A stretch of 10,425 bases of DNA. Source: JAZQUM01 sp045631305. Lineage in GTDB: Bacteria; Bacillota; Clostridia; Oscillospirales; Oscillospiraceae. The first letter of the stretch is position 1, and each line of letters opens with the position of its first letter. The translations under genes and the position numbers were made by a program. The notes beneath the pieces were generated by a model, which did no database searches, was not told the origin of the DNA, and saw only the letters and a program-made list of their open reading frames with translations. Below are positions 6,372 through 10,425 of this stretch, piece after piece. Location: the NCBI GenBank assembly GCA_045631305.1, contig JAZQUM010000035.1, forward strand, positions 1-10,425. Direction: 5' to 3'.

Positions 6372-6446
6372 TTATTCGCTGATGCCAAAAAGACGTTTCA
6401 GAATCCCCCGCAGCGCTTTGGGCGACTTCCAGATCACAGCTTTCAT
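6372..6446 (-). CDS. spoVM: SpoVM, 24-residue spore-coat anchoring peptide
   Basis: SpoVM is a tiny amphipathic helix that recognises the positively curved outer forespore membrane and recruits SpoIVA. The reading frame encodes 24 residues; the B. subtilis peptide has 26. The core KSPKALRGILKRLFGI (7-22) lines up without gaps with KLPKFLGGIVRAMLGS of B. subtilis. It keeps the start Met-Lys, K7, Pro9, K10, L12, G14, I15 and G21. Pro9 is known to matter for membrane recognition in Bacillus. The hydrophobic and basic faces alternate as expected. A very strong AAAGGAGGGG (6451-6460) precedes the ATG by four bases and overlaps the stop of the upstream 49-codon gene, so the two are probably co-transcribed. 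sipL follows 58 bp downstream. The gene is easily missed because of its size. In B. subtilis spoVM also lies a few genes after prkC-cpgA, which supports the call. Confidence 0.92.
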   Translation of the reverse strand: MKAVIWKSPKALRGILKRLFGISE

Positions 6447-6459
6447 CTCACCCCTCCTT

Positions 6460-6609
6460 TCATTTCCTCACGCACATCCATCCGCAGGCAATGAGCAAAA
6501 ATGCCACGATAAACAGCAGGCATCCCGTGGGAAAAACCGCCGCGGCAAAAATCCCAAGCCCCAGTGCCAGCGCGCAGATCCCCAGAATCGGACATCCGCC
6601 TCTCCGCAT
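6460..6609 (-). CDS. Uncharacterised 49-residue two-helix membrane protein upstream of spoVM
   Basis: I do not recognise a named family. The 49 residues begin MRRGGC and contain two hydrophobic stretches (about 8-25 and 29-46). They are split by a short FPTG turn (26-29), and the protein ends in a basic VRK, so a small helical hairpin in the membrane is likely. There are five Cys (6, 12, 30, 42, 46), all in or next to the helices. I chose ATG 6609 because AAAGGGGGGAAG stands just before it. A longer frame would translate that site and adds no hydrophobic or conserved-looking sequence. The stop overlaps the ribosome site of spoVM, so it probably shares a transcript with spoVM and sipL. The rsgA terminator upstream separates this group from the preceding operon. 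A role in sporulation is inferred from this position only. Confidence 0.75.
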   Translation of the reverse strand: MRRGGCPILGICALALGLGIFAAAVFPTGCLLFIVAFLLIACGWMCVRK

Positions 6610-6636
6610 TTTCTTCCCCCCTTTGCCCGTTTTTCC

Positions 6637-6665
6637 AGTATATACATTCCCCTGCAGCAAGGTGC
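6637..6665 (-). promoter_or_regulatory. Candidate sigma-E-like promoter for the small membrane gene, spoVM and sipL
   Basis: On the minus strand GCACCTT (6659-6665) is followed after 14 bases by TATATACT (6637-6644). Compared with the mother-cell sigma-E pattern as I recall it (KMATATT, about 14 bases, CATACANT), these match roughly five of seven and six of eight positions. It lies just after the rsgA terminator and about 28 bp before the first ATG, where a separate sporulation promoter would be needed. The matches are imperfect. Confidence 0.35.
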
Positions 6666-6701
6666 AAAAAAGCCGCGGTAATTTTCATTACCACGGCTTT
6701 T
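6666..6701 (-). terminator. Rho-independent terminator after rsgA
   Basis: Read on the minus strand, a 15-bp stem (6687-6701 with 6668-6682, including one G-U pair) closes a GAAA loop and ends in six T. It starts six bases after the rsgA stop and marks the end of the rlmN-prpC-prkC-rsgA transcript. Confidence 0.93.
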
Positions 6702-6707
6702 CGTGCA

Positions 6708-7595
6708 TTATTTGTTTTTCTGCTGCCAGTCCTGCAGGGGCTTGAGTTCCTCCCAAAGCCGCACATAGCTTGCGTGGCGCACAGGATGGATCTTGCCCTC
6801 CTTTTTCGCCTCCAGCACACGGCAGCCCTTTTCCTTTACATGGTTGCAGCCAACAAAGCGGCAATCTCCAAGATAGGGCTTAAATTCGGGGAAAGTTTCC
6901 TCCAGCCGCTCTTTGAGCTCCATATTCAGCTCGGTGCTTTCAAAAGAGGCAAAGCCCGGCGTGTCGATAATATAGGCATCGCACTCATGAAGATGGAACA
7001 TCTCCACATGGCGGGTGGTGTGGCGGCCGCGGCCCAAGGCCTGGCTCACTTCACCAACAGCAATTCGGAATTCGGGATCCAGCAGATTGAGAATGCTGGA
7101 TTTACCCACACCGGAGTTTCCCGTAAAAGCAGAGAGCTTTCCGCCGATTCGCGCCTTGAGTTCCTCCATGCCAAGGCCCGTTTCCGCGCTGATGCGGATC
7201 ACAGGAATAGCGCTGGCAGAATAGATCTCAAAGAGTTCGTCCGCAGGATCCAGGTCGCACTTATTAAGGCAGACCAGCACTTCGCAGTTTTTCAATGCCG
7301 CGATGGCGCTGATGCGGTCGATCAAGTAAGGCGCCGTCTGGGGAATCGCTTCACTGGCAATGATCACCAGCTGGTCGATATTGGCAACAGCAGGCCGGTC
7401 AAAGGCGTTTTTCCGCTCTTCGATCTTGTCCACCACACCTTGGCCGCCGCCAAGGTCGGTGATTTCCACCCAGTCGCCCACAAGAGGCGAAACCTTATCC
7501 TTGCGGAATTTACCACGGGCGCGGCACTGCAGCACCGCGTCCCCGGTATTTACGTAATAAAATCCGCTTAACGCTTTTTGTATTCTACCTCTCAT
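6708..7595 (-). CDS. rsgA: Ribosome small-subunit-dependent GTPase A (RsgA/CpgA)
   Basis: RsgA is a GTPase that checks and releases the maturing 30S ribosomal subunit; in Bacillus the protein (CpgA) is a substrate of PrkC. The 295 residues show an N-terminal OB-fold (start GRIQKALSGFYYV). The GTPase domain is circularly permuted, as is normal for the family. G4 NKCD (111-114) and a G5-like ISAETG (135-140) come before G1 GNSGVGKS (159-166), the G2-region RHTTRH (191-196) and G3 DTPG (211-214). A C-terminal zinc site is formed by C245, C250, H252 and C258. All key residues are present. The ATG shares its A with the TGA stop of prkC (TGATG), which implies translational coupling. A terminator follows directly. 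rpe and thiN, which lie between cpgA and spoVM in B. subtilis, are absent here. Confidence 0.97.
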   Translation of the reverse strand: MRGRIQKALSGFYYVNTGDAVLQCRARGKFRKDKVSPLVGDWVEITDLGGGQGVVDKIEERKNAFDRPAVANIDQLVIIASEAIPQTAPYLIDRISAIAALKNCEVLVCLNKCDLDPADELFEIYSASAIPVIRISAETGLGMEELKARIGGKLSAFTGNSGVGKSSILNLLDPEFRIAVGEVSQALGRGRHTTRHVEMFHLHECDAYIIDTPGFASFESTELNMELKERLEETFPEFKPYLGDCRFVGCNHVKEKGCRVLEAKKEGKIHPVRHASYVRLWEELKPLQDWQQKNK

Positions 7596-9577
7596 CAGTT
7601 AAAGGGAATCCTCTCTTCGGCAAAAATAACACCATCATAATACACGCTGATCACACTGGTACCGCTGGTACCGGTAACAGTCTGAGAAATGGAATCCATG
7701 GTGGAAATGTCCACACTGGTATCCAGCACGATCATACCATCCTGCAAAATCTGCACGTGGACATTGGTGGGGATCTTGTTTCCGTTGGCATCCATGTTGC
7801 ACTCAGGCAGCGGGAAAGAAAGGGTAACGGCCTTTTCTTCTGCCTTGCCGTTGCTCACTTCCAGTTCAATCTCCGTACCCTGGTCCACTTCGGTGGTAGC
7901 ATCAATACTCTGCCACACCACCACGCCAGCGGGAAGACCGTTATCCACGGTGATCACCTTGTACTTCAGTTCAAGGCTATCCAGCGCAGCTTTTGCCTTG
8001 TCGATCTGCATGCCGGTAAGAACGGGTACGGTAACAGGTTTGATTTCCTTCCCCTTACTGATGGTAAGGATCACGGTGTCACCCTTCTTCAGTTCTTCTC
8101 CTGCCGCGGGAATGGTGGAAATAACCTTGCCGGCTTCAATTTCATCATGGAAGAGTTCTTCTTCGGCATACTGGATATCAAGATCCAGATGCAGGTTTTT
8201 CAGCTGGATCTCAGCGCTCTGCTTTTCCACGTTTTCCAGAGGCGGCATGAAGCTTGCCTCTTCTTCAGCGCAGATATACACCTGAATCACAAGGTCGCTC
8301 TTTTTGGTGCGGCCACCCACAGGATCCTGCTCAATGATCTCGCCTACGTCATAGTCATCCCGCACGCGGCTGCCAATAACTTCAATATCCCACACGCCGA
8401 CAACATCTTCCAGTTCCAGCGCTTCTTCCACCGTGTAGCCGATAACATCGGGCACCGTGTAAGAACCGGAGGAAACGTTACCGCCGAAGGAACCCAAAAC
8501 GATCTTCCAGAGCAGCACCGCAACTGCCACAGCTGCCAGCACAATGCCGCCGATCATAATGGCTTTTTTCAAGCCCTTGGAAGAACCTTCATCCTCATAG
8601 TCATATTCATGGCGCATCTTCTTTTCGCCGCGGCTGTATTCGCGAACATATTCCTTCTGTCCGCCGCCCATGGGAGGCGCCACCTTGATAGGCGCGGTGG
8701 GTTCATCCACTTCCCCGTGGATATCCTGCAGGGTATAGTGCAGGCTCACATTGGGATCCTTACGGAATTCCTCCAGCTCATAGAGCATGTCATTGGCGGA
8801 AGCATAACGGCGGTTGATATCCGAGCACATAGCACGCATGCAGATGAGTTCCAGCGCTTCGGGGATATCGGGATTGATGTCCCTGGGAGAAAGCGGAATG
8901 GAGCTCAAATGCTGAATGGCAACGCTGACGGCGCTGTCACCTTCAAAAGGCAGACGGCTGGTAAGCATTTCATAAAGCACTACGCCGGCGGAATAAATGT
9001 CGCTTCTGCCGTCGCTTCGTTCGCCGCGGGCCTGCTCGGGAGAGATGTAATGCACGCTGCCCAGGGCTTCCTGGGTCAGGGTGTTGGCAGAGTTGGAAAG
9101 GCAGGCAATACCGAAGTCTGCCACCTTTACGCTGCCGTCACGCAGGATCATGATGTTCTGGGGCTTGATGTCGCGGTGCACGATGCCGCGGCTGTGCGCG
9201 TGGCTGAGGCCCTTCATGATCTGGGTGATGAAATGGAGCGATTCGCGCCAGTTCAGCTGGCCGCGCTTTGCCATGTACTGCTTGAGGGTGATACCGTCAA
9301 TAAGTTCCATGACGATATACTCATCGTCGCCGTTTTTGGAAACATCGTAAACGGAAACGATATTGGGGTGCGACAGCATGGCAACTGCCTGAGATTCATC
9401 GTGGAATCTGCGGCGGAAATCGTCATCCTGCGCAAGGTCGCTTTTCAAAATCTTCACCGCCACCAGTCGGTTCAGGCGGTGGCACTTGGCTTTGTAAACA
9501 ACAGCCATGCCGCCCCGTCCGATGATCTCCAAAATCTCGTAGCGGTTATCCAGCATTTTACCAATGTAACGATCCAT
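7595..9577 (-). CDS. prkC: PASTA-domain serine/threonine kinase PrkC
   Basis: PrkC is a membrane receptor kinase whose outer PASTA repeats bind peptidoglycan fragments or lipid II; it controls cell-wall processes and, in Bacillus, spore germination. The 660 residues contain a Hanks-type kinase domain with glycine loop GRGGMAVV (20-27), K42, E61, catalytic HRDIKPQN (134-141), DFG (154-156) and SPEQARG (179-185). After a charged linker comes one membrane helix (about 339-363). Three PASTA repeats follow (about 373-436, 443-508, 514-576), then an extra C-terminal domain of about 80 residues. I chose ATG 9577, with AAAGGGGG (9586-9593) eight bases upstream. A GTG at 9598 overlapping the prpC stop would translate that site. 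It lies between its phosphatase gene and rsgA, the usual order in Firmicutes. The kinase appears intact. Confidence 0.97.
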   Translation of the reverse strand: MDRYIGKMLDNRYEILEIIGRGGMAVVYKAKCHRLNRLVAVKILKSDLAQDDDFRRRFHDESQAVAMLSHPNIVSVYDVSKNGDDEYIVMELIDGITLKQYMAKRGQLNWRESLHFITQIMKGLSHAHSRGIVHRDIKPQNIMILRDGSVKVADFGIACLSNSANTLTQEALGSVHYISPEQARGERSDGRSDIYSAGVVLYEMLTSRLPFEGDSAVSVAIQHLSSIPLSPRDINPDIPEALELICMRAMCSDINRRYASANDMLYELEEFRKDPNVSLHYTLQDIHGEVDEPTAPIKVAPPMGGGQKEYVREYSRGEKKMRHEYDYEDEGSSKGLKKAIMIGGIVLAAVAVAVLLWKIVLGSFGGNVSSGSYTVPDVIGYTVEEALELEDVVGVWDIEVIGSRVRDDYDVGEIIEQDPVGGRTKKSDLVIQVYICAEEEASFMPPLENVEKQSAEIQLKNLHLDLDIQYAEEELFHDEIEAGKVISTIPAAGEELKKGDTVILTISKGKEIKPVTVPVLTGMQIDKAKAALDSLELKYKVITVDNGLPAGVVVWQSIDATTEVDQGTEIELEVSNGKAEEKAVTLSFPLPECNMDANGNKIPTNVHVQILQDGMIVLDTSVDISTMDSISQTVTGTSGTSVISVYYDGVIFAEERIPFN

Positions 9578-9585
9578 AATTCCTG

Positions 9586-9593
9586 CCCCCTTT
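9586..9593 (-). promoter_or_regulatory. Ribosome binding site that fixes the prkC start
   Basis: AAAGGGGG on the minus strand stands eight bases before ATG 9577, within the 17-bp gap after the prpC stop. It argues against the GTG at 9598, which has no such site at the right distance. Confidence 0.75.
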
Positions 9594-9594
9594 C

Positions 9595-10332
9595 TCACGC
9601 GTTGTGCAGAAGCACAGCCGTGACATTGTCAGAGGCGCCTCTGCTTTTGGCGATGGCAAGGAGTCGGTCCAGACAGGAATCCACGTCCTGATTGTACCAG
9701 ACTTCAAAGAGCATCTCCTGATCGCTGACGGTGTCTACAAGCCCGTCAGAGCAAAGAAGGATAAACTCTTTACTTTCCAAAGTATGGATAAATCCGTCGC
9801 ACTGGATGTTCTTTTCAGGCCCCAGCGCGCGGGTGATGACGTTTTTATTGGGGTGGCGGCGGGCTTCCTCAGCGGTGATGTCGCCACGGGAAATCATATC
9901 TTCCACCAGAGAGTGGTCACGGCTGATCTGAGTGATGCCGTTTTCGGTGATGCTGTATGCGCGGCTGTCGCCCACGTTGCTCACCAGCACGCCGCCGGGA
10001 TAAGCAATGGCGGAAACCAGAGTGGTACCCATGCCGTGAAGTTCTTCATCTTCCTGACCCTTGGCGAAAACTGCAGCATTGGCCTGAGAAACCGCATAGG
10101 AAGAAGCTTCCCGCAGCTGCTCGGGCATCATGTCAGCGGTGAGAATGTTCTTCATTTCCTTTATGTAGGTTTCCACTGCCAAAGTGCTTGCAACCTGGCC
10201 GCCCTTGGCGCCGCCCATACCGTCGCACACCACAGCAATGTCATAATTCATCTCAGGCAGTTCTGCGATGCCGTAAGCATCCTGATTTTCTTTGCGCACG
10301 AGACCGATGTCGGTCATGCCAAAAATTTTCAT
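9595..10332 (-). CDS. prpC: PP2C-type serine/threonine phosphatase PrpC (Stp1)
   Basis: PrpC is a soluble metal-dependent phosphatase that removes phosphate from PrkC and its substrates. The 245 residues match the usual length of bacterial PP2C enzymes. Metal-binding motifs are all present: ENQD with D18, CDGMGG with D37 and G38, CSDGL with D196, and GASDNVTAV with D235 and N236. Other family blocks are GMGTTLV (100-106) and VGDSRAY (120-126), plus SRDHSLVE in the flap region. No membrane segment is seen. The ATG overlaps the rlmN stop (ATGA), and the ribosome site AAGGAAGG lies inside the rlmN tail, which suggests translational coupling. prkC follows after 17 bp, so kinase and phosphatase should be made together. 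Confidence 0.97.
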   Translation of the reverse strand: MKIFGMTDIGLVRKENQDAYGIAELPEMNYDIAVVCDGMGGAKGGQVASTLAVETYIKEMKNILTADMMPEQLREASSYAVSQANAAVFAKGQEDEELHGMGTTLVSAIAYPGGVLVSNVGDSRAYSITENGITQISRDHSLVEDMISRGDITAEEARRHPNKNVITRALGPEKNIQCDGFIHTLESKEFILLCSDGLVDTVSDQEMLFEVWYNQDVDSCLDRLLAIAKSRGASDNVTAVLLHNA

Positions 10333-10424
10333 TCTTTCGATTCCGCCTTCCTTTTGGATTCCATTTCCTTCCTGCGAAGCTGACCGCAGGAAGCGTCAAT
10401 ATCGCCGCCAAGGCTGCGGCGCAC
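10329..10424 (-). CDS. rlmN: 23S rRNA/tRNA adenine-C2 methyltransferase RlmN (last 31 residues only)
   Basis: RlmN is a radical-SAM enzyme that methylates A2503 of 23S rRNA and A37 of some tRNAs. Only the C-terminal end is in the window: VRRSLGGDIDASCGQLRR followed by a charged tail ending ESKE. The block GxDIDAxCGQLR is characteristic, and its Cys matches the catalytic Cys355 of the E. coli enzyme, which carries the methyl group. The radical-SAM core lies beyond base 10425. The TGA stop overlaps the prpC ATG. In B. subtilis rlmN is likewise directly before prpC, which supports the call. Confidence 0.92.
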   Translation of the reverse strand: MRRSLGGDIDASCGQLRRKEMESKRKAESKE

Positions 10425-10425
10425 G

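Noticed and set aside
6314..6388. Longer start for sipL at 6388
   Set aside because: The extra 25 codons would translate the strong ribosome site and overlap the end of spoVM; no SPOCS sequence is gained.
7757..9691. 644-codon plus-strand open frame opposite prkC
   Set aside because: It is antisense to a kinase gene with every catalytic motif in place. The frame stays open because of codon bias on the real strand, and the translation resembles no protein family.
1..10425. CRISPR arrays, insertion sequences, prophage or toxin-antitoxin genes
   Set aside because: No regularly spaced repeats, terminal inverted repeats or transposase, integrase or toxin-like frames were seen in the window.

Overview
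The window looks like chromosomal DNA of an endospore-forming Clostridia bacterium, most likely a gut-type Oscillospiraceae/Ruminococcaceae relative. It carries spoIVA, spoVM and a SipL-type SPOCS/LysM protein (SipL is the clostridial SpoIVA partner), AGGAGG-type ribosome sites, a clostridial-style lipoprotein signal, and a PASTA-kinase block in Bacillus/Clostridia gene order. No insertion sequence, CRISPR array, rRNA or complete tRNA was seen. The family, genus and species cannot be fixed from the sequence alone.

Layout. 1-2226, minus strand: spoIVA followed downstream by coaX (type III pantothenate kinase, cut by the window start). 2227-2436: divergent intergenic region with a candidate promoter. 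2437-4760, plus strand: a three-gene polar amino-acid ABC transporter operon (lipoprotein binding protein, permease, ATPase). It has a 12-bp hairpin between genes 1 and 2 and a strong, probably bidirectional terminator at the end. 4802-6609, minus strand: a 49-residue membrane protein, spoVM (24 codons) and sipL, reading in that order. 6666-6701: terminator of the next block. 6708-10425, minus strand: rlmN (only its last 31 codons), prpC, prkC and rsgA, tightly packed with overlapping stop/start codons.

How the genes fit. SpoVM marks the outer forespore membrane, SpoIVA polymerises there using ATP, and SipL binds SpoIVA, so the three proteins that start spore-coat assembly in Clostridia sit within about 6 kb. 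The transporter operon lies between spoIVA and the sipL/spoVM group and reads the opposite way. PrpC and PrkC are an antagonistic phosphatase/Ser-Thr kinase pair that senses cell-wall fragments. RsgA is a ribosome-assembly GTPase and RlmN a 23S rRNA/tRNA methyltransferase.

The most unusual item is the transporter's binding protein (2437-3228). Its family-3 solute-binding fold is in circularly permuted order: lobe 2 plus the normal C-terminal helices come first, then a linker, then lobe 1. The chain is opened exactly at the hinge between the lobes. A second point worth checking is a 49-residue membrane protein, which I could not identify, apparently co-transcribed with spoVM and sipL.
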